Below are positions 43,608 through 51,775 of a stretch of DNA of 64,000 bases, piece after piece; the first letter of the stretch is position 1; every line of letters begins with the position of its first letter. Source of the stretch: Candidatus Dechloromonas phosphorivorans (GTDB lineage Bacteria > Pseudomonadota > Gammaproteobacteria > Burkholderiales > Rhodocyclaceae); NCBI GenBank assembly GCA_016721185.1, contig JADKIP010000013.1, positions 1 through 64,000 on the forward strand, given 5' to 3'. The notes beneath the pieces were generated by a model. That model was not told the DNA's origin and searched no databases. It saw only the letters and a program-made list of their open reading frames with translations. The translations under genes and the position numbers were made by a program.

Positions 43608-44915
43608 TCAATCAGAAGCGATTGCTGCCGTTCCCTCCCAAGCCTCGCTGACCGTTCGCCCGAAGCTGGACAGGCCGGCGCTCTTGACGAAGACGCATTG
43701 CTTGCCCGTCCGCTTGCATTGCTCCTTCACCCGCCAATAGGCGTTGTGGCTGATGCAGCCGGCCTGGCAGACGACCAGGTCGGCGGCTGACAGGGCGGCG
43801 TCGATGCGATGCAGGCTTTCTTCCAGGCCGCCGTCGTGGTGGAGAAAACGCCCGCCGCGCTGTTCGACGATCTGGCGATAGCCATCGACCGCACCGGCCC
43901 GGCCACCGACGCAAAGGATGCACTTGCCGGCGAGCGCTGAACTGTCGGCTTCTTTGGGCAGATTGGCCGGTTCAGCCGGGGTGTCGCCGGCAGCCAGCAG
44001 GTGATTGATGGTTTCCTCGGCGTGCTGCGCCAGCGCCTGCAGGCGCTCGGCCTTTTCCTCCAGCCCATTCGCGTGTGCGGTCAGGGCAAGGGCGCGCGCT
44101 TCGGCATCGTTGGCCCGGCGCGCCAGGGTCTGGCGGTCCTTGAGGTCAGGGATGGTTTGCCGCAGCAATTCAAACTGGCCAGTCAAATTGGCCGTCCAGG
44201 CTTCTTTGCCGGCCAGCTCAACGCGCAGTTCGGAGATGCGCTGATTCAACAGTTGTATTTCAGTCGATTTCTCGGTGCGCAGTGTTTCCGCTTCGTGCCG
44301 TGCGGCCTGCAGTTGTTTGTGTAATTGCTCATTTTCAGCCTTGAGCGTTTTCAGCGTGGTGAGATCAGCCCGGGTACCCGTACCGACCTGATGCTGAATC
44401 ATGTGGATGTCGCCGTAAATTTCCTGCTCAAGCACGGCATCGCAAGCCGGGTGCGTCCAGCTGGCCCACAGTGCACCGGGGATTTCGCTGCCCGTTCGCA
44501 CGGCTTCCTGCCAGAGCGTTTGCAGTGCTTCACTAGTTTTGGCGGCAGTGAACCGGCGGACCGAAGCCTCGAAACGCTTCTCCATATTTTTCTGCAGCAA
44601 TTCAGCCAGCCGGGTGCGCGTTTCGCAGGCGCCGACAGCGGTCGTGTGCAGCACAAAGTCAGTGGTGTTGCGCGGAAAGTGCATCACCTTGGCCATCATG
44701 GCGCGCAGATGATCGACCTCGAAACAGACGCCGACAACCGGGCAATGAAACTTGTGCGATACCTCCCACAATTTCCGGCGTCGCGACCCCGGCGCTTTGG
44801 TCATGGCCTCGTCAGCCGGATGTCGCTGCCGCAGCATATTGGCAAAGGCGTCGCCGGGTTGGGTCTTGGCGTGGGAAAAGCTGCCGCCAGCGACGTGAAA
44901 AGGGGTATCGGACAT
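43608..44915 (-). CDS. DUF2325 protein with coiled-coil middle, Fur-box controlled
   Basis: The 435-residue product has a mixed N-terminal part with conserved Cys/His-rich segments (HKFHCPVVGVCFEVDHLRAM, WTHPACDAVLEQEIYGDIHM), a coiled coil at about 190-320 (ENEQLHKQLQAARHEAETLR), and a C-terminal DUF2325 domain (about 335-435) beginning KCILCVGGRAGAVDGYRQIV and running through DLVVCQAGCISHNAYWRVKE. A clear Fur-like site lies upstream at 44984-45002, so it is likely induced under iron limitation. The function is unknown. The start at 44915 is preceded by AGGAGCCCGATC, a fair ribosome site. Confidence 0.8.
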   Translation of the reverse strand: MSDTPFHVAGGSFSHAKTQPGDAFANMLRQRHPADEAMTKAPGSRRRKLWEVSHKFHCPVVGVCFEVDHLRAMMAKVMHFPRNTTDFVLHTTAVGACETRTRLAELLQKNMEKRFEASVRRFTAAKTSEALQTLWQEAVRTGSEIPGALWASWTHPACDAVLEQEIYGDIHMIQHQVGTGTRADLTTLKTLKAENEQLHKQLQAARHEAETLRTEKSTEIQLLNQRISELRVELAGKEAWTANLTGQFELLRQTIPDLKDRQTLARRANDAEARALALTAHANGLEEKAERLQALAQHAEETINHLLAAGDTPAEPANLPKEADSSALAGKCILCVGGRAGAVDGYRQIVEQRGGRFLHHDGGLEESLHRIDAALSAADLVVCQAGCISHNAYWRVKEQCKRTGKQCVFVKSAGLSSFGRTVSEAWEGTAAIASD

Positions 44916-44983
44916 GATCGGGCTCCTGGGCGAAAGATCGCTGGCTGGCCGATGGTCTGGTTGGCTGGCTAGAATGTTGTGTT

Positions 44984-45002
44984 AATGATAATTATTGTTA
45001 TT
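44984..45002 (-). promoter_or_regulatory. Fur box before the DUF2325 gene
   Basis: AATGATAATTATTGTTATT matches the 19-base Fur consensus closely, with the ATGATAATTAT core. It lies about 70 bases upstream of the gene start at 44915. Confidence 0.75.
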
Positions 45003-45037
45003 TGAACGGGTGGAATAGTCAATAGGACTGATGAAAA

Positions 45038-45295
45038 TCAGGCGAGGGGAAGCGTCGTATTGATCAGCTCAACGGCCAATTTTTCGGATGATTTGCGAAC
45101 GAACGCACGCACCGTTTGGAATTGTCCTTCCGGTGCAGCATTTTGTCCGCGCGTGTTCGGCAGCCCACAGACGGCGTGTGTCTGAATCCGTAGCATGAAA
45201 TTTTGGGCTGGTGCTGTTTGCAATTTGCCCTTAACCGCCTCAGGCGTCTGCGCCGAGTTAACGATTTGCCAAACCAGGGTACGGCCTTCGGGCAA
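45038..45295 (-). CDS. Short possible coding frame, unknown
   Basis: A minus-strand frame of up to 85 residues (TTG start) encodes VWQIVNSAQTPEAVKGKLQT and later AFVRKSSEKLAVELINTTLP. The composition looks protein-like, but there is no good ATG or ribosome site and no known family. It may be a small gene or a remnant; it overlaps the possible promoter zone of the small plus-strand gene at 45329. Confidence 0.3.
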   Translation of the reverse strand: MPEGRTLVWQIVNSAQTPEAVKGKLQTAPAQNFMLRIQTHAVCGLPNTRGQNAAPEGQFQTVRAFVRKSSEKLAVELINTTLPLA

Positions 45296-45328
45296 GGATC
45301 CTGGCTACCTATTCCAGGAGAAAATCCC

Positions 45329-45526
45329 ATGACTGATCCACGCAATATTGCCCACGACAAGAAGGTTGCCCAAGAAAAGAAACACCACGGCGATGAGGTC
45401 GCGCCGGGTGCGGACAAGACACCGCAGCCGGGAAAGAAGACGCATATGGAGAATCATGTGTCTGACAACCCCAAGATCCCGGATGAAGCTGATCCGATAC
45501 CCACCGAAGAAAAGCCCTTGAACTAG
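45329..45526 (+). CDS. Small hydrophilic protein, unknown
   Basis: The ATG at 45329 has an AGGAG site 8-12 bases upstream and gives 65 residues of very hydrophilic sequence (HDKKVAQEKKHHGDEVAPG, then PNPKIPDEADPIPTEE-like acidic and proline-rich parts). No signal peptide, no cysteine and no membrane segment is seen. It is likely disordered. Its neighbour on one side is the Fur-controlled DUF2325 gene, but no functional link can be shown. Confidence 0.6.
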   Translation: MTDPRNIAHDKKVAQEKKHHGDEVAPGADKTPQPGKKTHMENHVSDNPKIPDEADPIPTEEKPLN

Positions 45527-45607
45527 CTGACACTGGATGTGGGCTGCGGTCAACGCTTAAAAATGGGCAAAATTGCGACTGTGAAAATTTGCTCGCTGCC
45601 GATTGCT

Positions 45608-46858
45608 TCAGCCTTTGATCACACCTTCGCAGCCCAGCCCGTGATCCGGGCGGGGGGCAAGGAGGATAGGCAGCATGTGCCAGGCGTAGAGCAGGAAGGC
45701 GCCGGCCCAGAGTAGGCCGGAAATCGCCAGCAGGTGGTCAGCGTTTTCCGACCAGGCACTGGCGGCGCGAATTAACGCAGCCAACACCAGCATCAGGGCG
45801 CCAATTGGTACCCAGCGGCGCTCATCGAGGGCGTAGCCGCTGTGAGTGCGGCCGGCGATGCACAGCACGACATAAATGTTCAGCCCGAGCGCGCCGACGG
45901 TGAGGAGATGGCGGCCGGCGTTGAAGCCGGCGCTGTCGAGAATCAGCGCCAGGCCCATGCTGGCGTAGCCGGCGGCCATCAGGCCGTAGACGCCATAAAG
46001 CATCAGCGGCCAGCGGCGCAGCAGGGCACGACCGACGTGCCAGTCGTTGAGCAGATTGAGCAAGGCCGCGGCCGCCGCCAGCGCCAGCCAGCCGCTGATC
46101 CGGCTGCCCGGTAGCAGTAGTTCGGCCAGCGTATAGATCCCGATGCAGAAGATCGCCAGGTTGCGGCGGGGCGGCCGGGCGCGGTAGTCGACGGTCGCCG
46201 TTTCGCCATCGCCTGTGCTTTCGTCGATGGCGTTATTGACGATGCGCATCGAAATCCGGCTCATCGCCACCACGATCAGCATCATCAGGACGCCGAGCGT
46301 GGCGTGCAGCCAGGGGCCGGGCGGCTGGCCGCGCAGGGCGGCGAGGTAAAAGCCGGCCACGCCGAGCGCCAGGCCGCCGAAGGACCAGAGGAAGGAGAGA
46401 TGCCGCCGGTTCGGGTCGCGCCAGAGGCGGGGGGCGAGGCGGGCGGCGAGAACGCCGAGCAGCGCAAGATGGGCCAGGCCGGAGATGGCCAGCCCGATAT
46501 TGCCGAGCAGGCCGGAAGTCCAGAAGGCGAGGCGGCCGAGCAGCCAGAGGCCGGTCAGCCAGCGAACGGTTGGCCGGTCGACGGCGCTGGAGGCGGTGAA
46601 TTCGGGGATCGAGGTGAGTGCGAAACCGGCGACTGCCGCCAGGCCAAAGCCAAAAATCAGTTCATGGGCGTGCCAGATGAAGGGGCCGCCGACGACCGCC
46701 GGCAAGGGCAGGCCAAGGGCGAGAAAAGCAATCCACAGGCTGATCAAAAGCGGGGCGGCAACTGCGGTCAACACGAAAAATGGGCGAAATCCACAGAGCC
46801 AGAGCGGATGCCCGGCAGCGCAGACGGGGCAGATTCGGCGAATGAGCTGATTCAGCAT
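45608..46858 (-). CDS. NnrS-family membrane protein
   Basis: The start at 46858 gives 416 residues and overlaps the ATPase gene (46852). It has about 12 membrane helices and the NnrS pattern: HPLWLCGFRPFFVLTAVAAP at the N-terminus, GPFIWHAHELIFGFGLAAVA (conserved HAHE), GLALILDSAGFNAGRHLLTV and AGRTHSGYALDERRW. NnrS proteins bind haem and copper and are linked to nitric oxide tolerance. Here the gene is the last of a TonB receptor/ABC importer operon, so a role in metal or haem handling in the inner membrane is possible. A copy of the dispersed motif lies within at 46759-46790. Confidence 0.85.
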   Translation of the reverse strand: MLNQLIRRICPVCAAGHPLWLCGFRPFFVLTAVAAPLLISLWIAFLALGLPLPAVVGGPFIWHAHELIFGFGLAAVAGFALTSIPEFTASSAVDRPTVRWLTGLWLLGRLAFWTSGLLGNIGLAISGLAHLALLGVLAARLAPRLWRDPNRRHLSFLWSFGGLALGVAGFYLAALRGQPPGPWLHATLGVLMMLIVVAMSRISMRIVNNAIDESTGDGETATVDYRARPPRRNLAIFCIGIYTLAELLLPGSRISGWLALAAAAALLNLLNDWHVGRALLRRWPLMLYGVYGLMAAGYASMGLALILDSAGFNAGRHLLTVGALGLNIYVVLCIAGRTHSGYALDERRWVPIGALMLVLAALIRAASAWSENADHLLAISGLLWAGAFLLYAWHMLPILLAPRPDHGLGCEGVIKG

Positions 46859-47703
46859 CCGAAGCCTTTGCGCTGGGCTGGGGCAGCTTGATTGGCCGGC
46901 GCACCGAAGGACGCCATGCCGGGCGACAGCATCGATGGCCGGTGCGGGCAGTCGCCTGCTCCGGCGGCGCTCAGCCCGAAGCTGGCGCGAACGGTCGCGT
47001 TTTGCAGCAGTTCGGCCGTGGTTTGGTGCACCAGCGCATCGTCGCGCTGGCGGGCCGGGATGTTGAGGTCGAAACGATGCACGATGCGGCCCGGTTCGGC
47101 GGCCATGACCAGCACGGTATCGGCCAGGCGAACGGCTTCCATCAGGTCGTGGGTGATCATCAGCACGGCCAGGCTGCGGGCGGCCTGTTCGTCGAGCAAC
47201 AGGCGATGCAGTTGCGCCTTGAGGCCGATATCGAGCGCCGAGAAAGGCTCGTCCATCAGCAACAGGTCGGGCTCCAGAACGAGGGCGCGGGCGAGGGCGG
47301 CACGGCTTTGCATGCCGCCGGAAAGCAGGTGCGGAAACTGGGCGAGCGCCAGCCGGTCGAGGCCGACGGCAGCGCCGATCCGCTCGGCGTTGGCCAGCCG
47401 CTCGCGGCGGGGAATACCGGCTGCCTTGAGGCCGAGGGCGATGTTGTCGCGGGTGGTTTTCCAGGGCAGCAGACGCGGCTGCTGGAACATCACGGCGGGG
47501 CGGACAAAGTGATTGTCGAGCCGGCCGCTCTGGCAGTTCAGCAGACCGGCACATAAATGCAGCAGGGTGGTCTTGCCGCAACCTGAAGGGCCGACCAGCG
47601 CGAGAACCTGGCCGGCCTCAAGGCTTAGGTCGATGCCGTCGAGAACGCTTTTCAGGCCATAGGCGTGGCCGACATCGTGCAGATTGAGCAGGGCTTGGTT
47701 CAT
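46852..47703 (-). CDS. ABC transporter ATPase (nitrate/taurine/NMT1 importer type)
   Basis: The ATG at 47703 (MNQALLNLHD) gives 283 residues. Walker A is GPSGCGKTTLLHLCAGLLN (about 39-57), the Q-loop is VMFQQPRLLPWKTTRDNI, the signature LSGGMQSRAALARALVLEPD, Walker B LLLMDEPFSALD and the switch His in MITHDLMEAVRLADTVLV. It energises the import of whatever the periplasmic partner (48579-49598) binds. The C-terminus has a Cys pair in AGAGDCPHRP and GFGC that is unusual for this family. It follows the permease by 90 bases, which include a very G-rich tract on the plus strand. Confidence 0.9.
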   Translation of the reverse strand: MNQALLNLHDVGHAYGLKSVLDGIDLSLEAGQVLALVGPSGCGKTTLLHLCAGLLNCQSGRLDNHFVRPAVMFQQPRLLPWKTTRDNIALGLKAAGIPRRERLANAERIGAAVGLDRLALAQFPHLLSGGMQSRAALARALVLEPDLLLMDEPFSALDIGLKAQLHRLLLDEQAARSLAVLMITHDLMEAVRLADTVLVMAAEPGRIVHRFDLNIPARQRDDALVHQTTAELLQNATVRASFGLSAAGAGDCPHRPSMLSPGMASFGAPANQAAPAQRKGFGC

Positions 47704-47707
47704 CTGT

Positions 47708-47760
47708 TTGGAGGGCTGGGGGGCAGGGGGGGCGGGGGGTTTGAGGTGGGGGGCGGGGGT
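47708..47760 (+). other. G-rich tract (possible G-quadruplex) between permease and ATPase genes
   Basis: The plus strand has several runs of five to six G within about 50 bases (for example GGGGGGCAGGGGGGGC-like and TGGGGGGCGGGGGTG). The mRNA of the operon is on the other strand and so is C-rich here. It spaces the permease stop at 47794 from the ATPase start at 47703. Function unknown. Confidence 0.4.
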
Positions 47761-47793
47761 GATTGGCCACAGTTGCAAGGCGTTTCAGATTCA

Positions 47794-48582
47794 TCAACCC
47801 AACTGCCGCCAGCGCTCGACTTCGCGCTTGATCGGTTCCAGCAACAGGTATTCCACCGCCAGCAGAATGCCGACCACGGCGCAGATCCAGGCCAGCGTGG
47901 TGCTGGTGTCGAGATGCGAGCGGCTGACGGCCAGCGCGGCGCCGACGCCGTCGCTTGAGGCGAGCAGTTCGGCCATCACGACCACTTTCCACGAGGTGCC
48001 GAGGGCCGTGATCCAGGCCGGAAAGAGGTAGGAAAAAACGTGCGGCAGATAGAGGTCGAACAGCTTCATGTGCGCCGGCAAACGGAAGACGCTGGCCATG
48101 TCTTTCAACTGGTGGTCCAGCGTGCGTGTGCCCTGCAAGGCGCCCATGAAAATCACCGGAAAGCAGGCGATGAAGACGGTGAACACCGGCGTGCCGTCGC
48201 TCGAACCGAACCACAGCATCGCCAGCACCAGCCAGGCAATCGGCGGTGTGCCGAGCAGCACGGTGACCAGCGGCCGCGACATCATCGCGGCGGTCATTGA
48301 AACCCCGGCCGTCATGCCGAGCACGCTGCCGGCGGCAATCGCCAGCGCCAGCCCGCTCAAGGCCCGGCGGGCGGTGACGGCGAGTTCCGGCCAGGCCGAG
48401 CCGGCCTCGATCAGTTGGTAAAGGGTGGCGAAGGTGCTGCCCGGCGTCGGCAAAATCAGGTCGCCATAGAGACCGTTCAGGCTCTCCCAGCCGGCCATCA
48501 GCAAGAGCAGGCTGCTGATCGCGCCCCAGCCGCTCCATAAGTAGGCGGGCAAACCTTTGAGCCAGGCACGCAGCAGATTCAT
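47794..48582 (-). CDS. ABC transporter permease (SsuC/NMT1-importer type)
   Basis: The start at 48582 overlaps the binding-protein gene by 4 bases (ATGA) and gives 262 residues with six membrane helices. The EAA-type cytoplasmic loop is seen in DHQLKDMASVFRLPAHMKLF with DLYLPHVFSYLFPAWITALG, and the family motifs PTPGSTFATLYQLIEAG and LLGTPPIAWLVLAMLWFGSS fit the nitrate/sulfonate/taurine importer group. It forms the channel with the ATPase at 46852-47703. The start chosen gives MNLLRAWLKGL and avoids an upstream shadow frame. Confidence 0.9.
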   Translation of the reverse strand: MNLLRAWLKGLPAYLWSGWGAISSLLLLMAGWESLNGLYGDLILPTPGSTFATLYQLIEAGSAWPELAVTARRALSGLALAIAAGSVLGMTAGVSMTAAMMSRPLVTVLLGTPPIAWLVLAMLWFGSSDGTPVFTVFIACFPVIFMGALQGTRTLDHQLKDMASVFRLPAHMKLFDLYLPHVFSYLFPAWITALGTSWKVVVMAELLASSDGVGAALAVSRSHLDTSTTLAWICAVVGILLAVEYLLLEPIKREVERWRQLG

Positions 48583-49598
48583 CGGGCGCCGTAGTAGAAG
48601 CCATCGGGCGGCAGCTTGCCGCCGATCAGGGCCGGTTGCCGGGTGTGCAACAGATTGAAGAAGAAGCCGAGTTCCGCTTTCGCGTCCTGCGCCGTGACGA
48701 AGCGGGTGTTGTCGACCCGGATCGAATCGGCGACGCCTTCCGGGGTCAGCATTTCCACCCGTTTGGCGACCATGGCGCCGCAGGCATCGGCATTGTCTTC
48801 GCACCATTTGAGCGATTTTTCATAGGCTTTCTGGAATTTTTCGATCAGTGCGTCATTGAGCGCGGCCTTGCCGAGCACGGTGATGCCGGCCTGCGGAATG
48901 CGGGCTTCGCGCTGCATCAGGCGGCCCCATTCCTGTTGCAGATCGACGCTGCGATAAAGCTCGGGCGCGATGACGCTGACCGGAAACGAGCGCGTCTTGC
49001 GCAGCGCCGTGGAGACGGCCGGTTCCGAGAGCAGGGCATGATCGACCCGGCGCGTGATGAGCAACTGCATCGCATCGAGCGGCGACGCGACGTAGCGCAA
49101 TTTGAAATCGCGCTTGACGTCCAGCCCCTGCTTTTCCGCCAGCGCCTGAAAGATGATATCGGGCATGTCGGCGCGGAAAGGCATGGCGATTTCCTTGCCC
49201 TTGAAGTCGGCCAGCGTCTTCAGATTGTTCTCGCGCGACACCATCCACAGCACGCCCCAGGTCGAGACATTGAGCAATTGCAGCTTGACGCCGCGGTTGT
49301 AGAGATTGGCGGCGACATTGGTTGGCATCGCGACAAAATCCGCCTTGCCTTCAATGGCCAGCACGCGCAACTGGTCGGGGTCTTTCCACGGGGTGAATTC
49401 GACGCTGTCGGCAATATCCTTCAGCGCGCCGCTGTCGACCATGTGAATCAGCGGATAGGACACCGCAGCGAAGGGCCCGGCCAGCACGATTTTAGGAATT
49501 CTGGCCGGGCTCTCGGCTTGAACCGGCCCGGAAAAAACTGCGGCGACTGCCAACAGGCAGCCACCCAGCAGTTGAAGCATTTGACGCATAACCGGCAT
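48579..49598 (-). CDS. ABC transporter substrate-binding protein (NMT1/SsuA-like)
   Basis: The 339-residue protein has a signal peptide (LLGGCLLAVAAVFSGPVQAE) and a periplasmic binding fold of the NMT1 type, with PKIVLAGPFAAVSYPLIHMV, IEGKADFVAMPTNVAANLYN, KTLADFKGKEIAMPFRADMP and ITRRVDHALLSEPAVSTAL. The ligand cannot be told from sequence. It overlaps the receptor gene (stop TGA sharing one base with its ATG at 49598) and the permease (4 bases), so receptor, binding protein and permease are translationally coupled. This unusual coupling suggests that the same substrate crosses both membranes. Confidence 0.9.
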   Translation of the reverse strand: MPVMRQMLQLLGGCLLAVAAVFSGPVQAESPARIPKIVLAGPFAAVSYPLIHMVDSGALKDIADSVEFTPWKDPDQLRVLAIEGKADFVAMPTNVAANLYNRGVKLQLLNVSTWGVLWMVSRENNLKTLADFKGKEIAMPFRADMPDIIFQALAEKQGLDVKRDFKLRYVASPLDAMQLLITRRVDHALLSEPAVSTALRKTRSFPVSVIAPELYRSVDLQQEWGRLMQREARIPQAGITVLGKAALNDALIEKFQKAYEKSLKWCEDNADACGAMVAKRVEMLTPEGVADSIRVDNTRFVTAQDAKAELGFFFNLLHTRQPALIGGKLPPDGFYYGAR

Positions 49599-51655
49599 CA
49601 GAAACTACCCTTCCAGCTCAGTTGGAAACTGCGCCCGACCGCGAGGATTTCATTACCGGAAACGCCTTCCGTCAGATGCTCGTGGTAAGCCTTGTCGGCC
49701 AGGTTCTTGACGGCGAAGCGCAGGCTGTTGCGCTTGTCCACCTGCCAGGTGGCGCCGAGGTCGGCCGTGGCGAAGCCGGCGGTGGCGTTTTCGCTGCCCT
49801 TGGTGAACTGGGTCGCGATGCGATCCTGATCGTCGACCAAACGCAGGGTGAAATCCGCCTTGACGCCCGGCATCACGTTACCCAGCCAGCCCAGCGAAAC
49901 TTCGTCGGCCGGCATCTGGAACAACGGTTCGTCGAGATCGTCGTTCTCGCCGCGCACGCGGGTGTAACCAGCGCGCAACCACTGGCCGGAAACGAACTGC
50001 CAGCTGGCGTGGGCTTCCACACCTTTAATCGTGGCGCTACCGAGATTGACCGTCTTCTTGCAATTGGTCGCGTTGGCGGCCCCGCAGGCGGCGACTGCTG
50101 CACTACCGCTCATGATCTGGCCGGTCAGGTAATTGTCGATCTGGTTGTAATAAGCCGAAATTCCGTAGTTGACCGTAGCATTTGCCCCCTTGATGCCGAT
50201 TTCGAACTGATCGGCCTTTTCGGCCTCGACTTCCGGGCTGCCGGCGTAGAAATAGCCATCGCCGCGCAGGCCGGATTCGTAACGCTCGCGCATGCCGGGA
50301 GCGCGGAAGGCGCGGGCATAGTTGGCATACGGGCGGAAGAGCGGGGCGGCTTCATAAATCGCGCCGAGGCTGCCCGAAACAGCGCTGTCCTTGCTGTCGA
50401 GGCCGCTGGTCACGGTGCCGTTCTTCATGCTCTCGGCGTCGCCCTTGACCGTGTCGTAACGCAGGCCGGCCAGCAGGTTGAGTTTGCCGAAACGCATGTC
50501 GTCCTGGGCGTAGAAGCCGAGCGCCTTGATGCTGGCATTCTGGAACGGGGTGTTGGGTACGAAGGTCGTGAAGTTCGGCGGACTGGCCAGCATGCGGTCC
50601 GGATTGCCGGTCATTTCCCAAGCATTGACGCCGAAGGAAACCAGGTGCTGCGGGTGCACCAGCCAGTCGGCCTTGGCATCGAAACCATCGGTCTGGAAAG
50701 TCACCTCGGTGGTGCCGATGTCGCGCTTCAGGCCATTGGCCCAGGAATAAATCGAGCGCTCCATTTCCTGACGATAAACCCGCACATCCAGATTCAGCGG
50801 CGCCTCGCCCGTACCTTTGCGGCTGTAGCCGAGTTCGGCCAGGCGGCGTTGCTGTTGCGGCGAATGAACGGTGGTGCTGCTGACTTTCGGGTTGGCGTGG
50901 GGCCGGGTCGAGCCGGGATACCAGACATCCTCATCCTTGTGCTGTTGCAGCGACAGACGCAATTGCTGCTGGGCATCGATCCGGAAACGGTACTGGCCGA
51001 TAAATGAATCCGAGTCGTAACCGGTGCGCGGCACGGTGCCTTCCGGCGACTTGTAGTCATCGATCCGGGCCAGCGAGGCGCCGAGCATCACGGCATGGTC
51101 GCCGCTGCTGGCATTGACCACCGCCGTACCGCGCATCCCCTTGCTGGCGCTGTCGTAACTGGCGCCGGCTTCCACGCCGATGCCGGGAACGAACTTCGCC
51201 TGCGGCAGCAGCACATTGATCGCGCCGCCCAGCGCCCCGGTACCGTACAGCACCGAAGCACCGCCCTTGACCACCTCAAGACGCTCGGCCATGCCGAGGC
51301 TCATGAAGGAAGCGATGGCGCCGGCCGGCTGCGCCGAGTTGAAGCGCATACCATCGACCAGCAGCACGATGCTCTCCTTGCCGAGGCCGCGGATGATCGG
51401 ATTCTGGCCCTGGGCGCTGTCGTTCGAGATGGCAATGCCGGGCTCGCCGCGCAGCGCCTCGCCGACATTGGCAGCACCGCGGCGGAAAATTTCGTCGCGA
51501 TCAAGCGCTACGGTGGACAGCGGCGTTTCAAGATCGCTGGTGGAATAACCCTTGGCAGTGACGTTGACCGCAGACAAGGTGTTCTCTTGCGCCTGGGCGG
51601 CAGAGAAGGCGAAAAGCAGGGAAAGTGCGACAGGTCGCAGACGCGGCAAGGCCAT
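49598..51655 (-). CDS. TonB-dependent receptor heading an ABC importer operon
   Basis: The 685-residue product has a signal peptide (MALPRLRPVALSLLFAFSAA), a plug with NPIIRGLGKESIVLLVDGMR and VLYGTGALGGAINVLLPQAK, and a barrel ending AVGRSFQLSWKGSF with terminal Phe. The plug and LSWKGSF ending recall haem and metal-chelate receptors such as the HemR/ZnuD-like group. A Fur-like site lies upstream at about 51738-51756. It overlaps the next gene at 49598. Two copies of the dispersed motif (about 50155-50186 and 51545-51580) lie within it. Substrate unknown. Confidence 0.88.
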   Translation of the reverse strand: MALPRLRPVALSLLFAFSAAQAQENTLSAVNVTAKGYSTSDLETPLSTVALDRDEIFRRGAANVGEALRGEPGIAISNDSAQGQNPIIRGLGKESIVLLVDGMRFNSAQPAGAIASFMSLGMAERLEVVKGGASVLYGTGALGGAINVLLPQAKFVPGIGVEAGASYDSASKGMRGTAVVNASSGDHAVMLGASLARIDDYKSPEGTVPRTGYDSDSFIGQYRFRIDAQQQLRLSLQQHKDEDVWYPGSTRPHANPKVSSTTVHSPQQQRRLAELGYSRKGTGEAPLNLDVRVYRQEMERSIYSWANGLKRDIGTTEVTFQTDGFDAKADWLVHPQHLVSFGVNAWEMTGNPDRMLASPPNFTTFVPNTPFQNASIKALGFYAQDDMRFGKLNLLAGLRYDTVKGDAESMKNGTVTSGLDSKDSAVSGSLGAIYEAAPLFRPYANYARAFRAPGMRERYESGLRGDGYFYAGSPEVEAEKADQFEIGIKGANATVNYGISAYYNQIDNYLTGQIMSGSAAVAACGAANATNCKKTVNLGSATIKGVEAHASWQFVSGQWLRAGYTRVRGENDDLDEPLFQMPADEVSLGWLGNVMPGVKADFTLRLVDDQDRIATQFTKGSENATAGFATADLGATWQVDKRNSLRFAVKNLADKAYHEHLTEGVSGNEILAVGRSFQLSWKGSF

Positions 51656-51737
51656 GGAAGCTCCGAAAAGTGGGGCTGGCTGGCGAATGGCTGGCTTGCC
51701 TGGGGGAATGGATTAGAAAGCCGGGAAATTGTAGTAG

Positions 51738-51756
51738 ATGAGAATGATTGTTAATT
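51738..51756 (-). promoter_or_regulatory. Fur box before the receptor/ABC/NnrS operon
   Basis: GATGAGAATGATTGTTAAT matches the Fur consensus well around GAGAATGATT. It lies about 90 bases upstream of the receptor start at 51655. Confidence 0.7.
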
Positions 51757-51775
51757 TGATCTGGATCAGGGCCTG

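Noticed and set aside
49622..51007. A 461-codon open frame on the plus strand
   Set aside because: It lies wholly antisense to the TonB-dependent receptor at 49598-51655.
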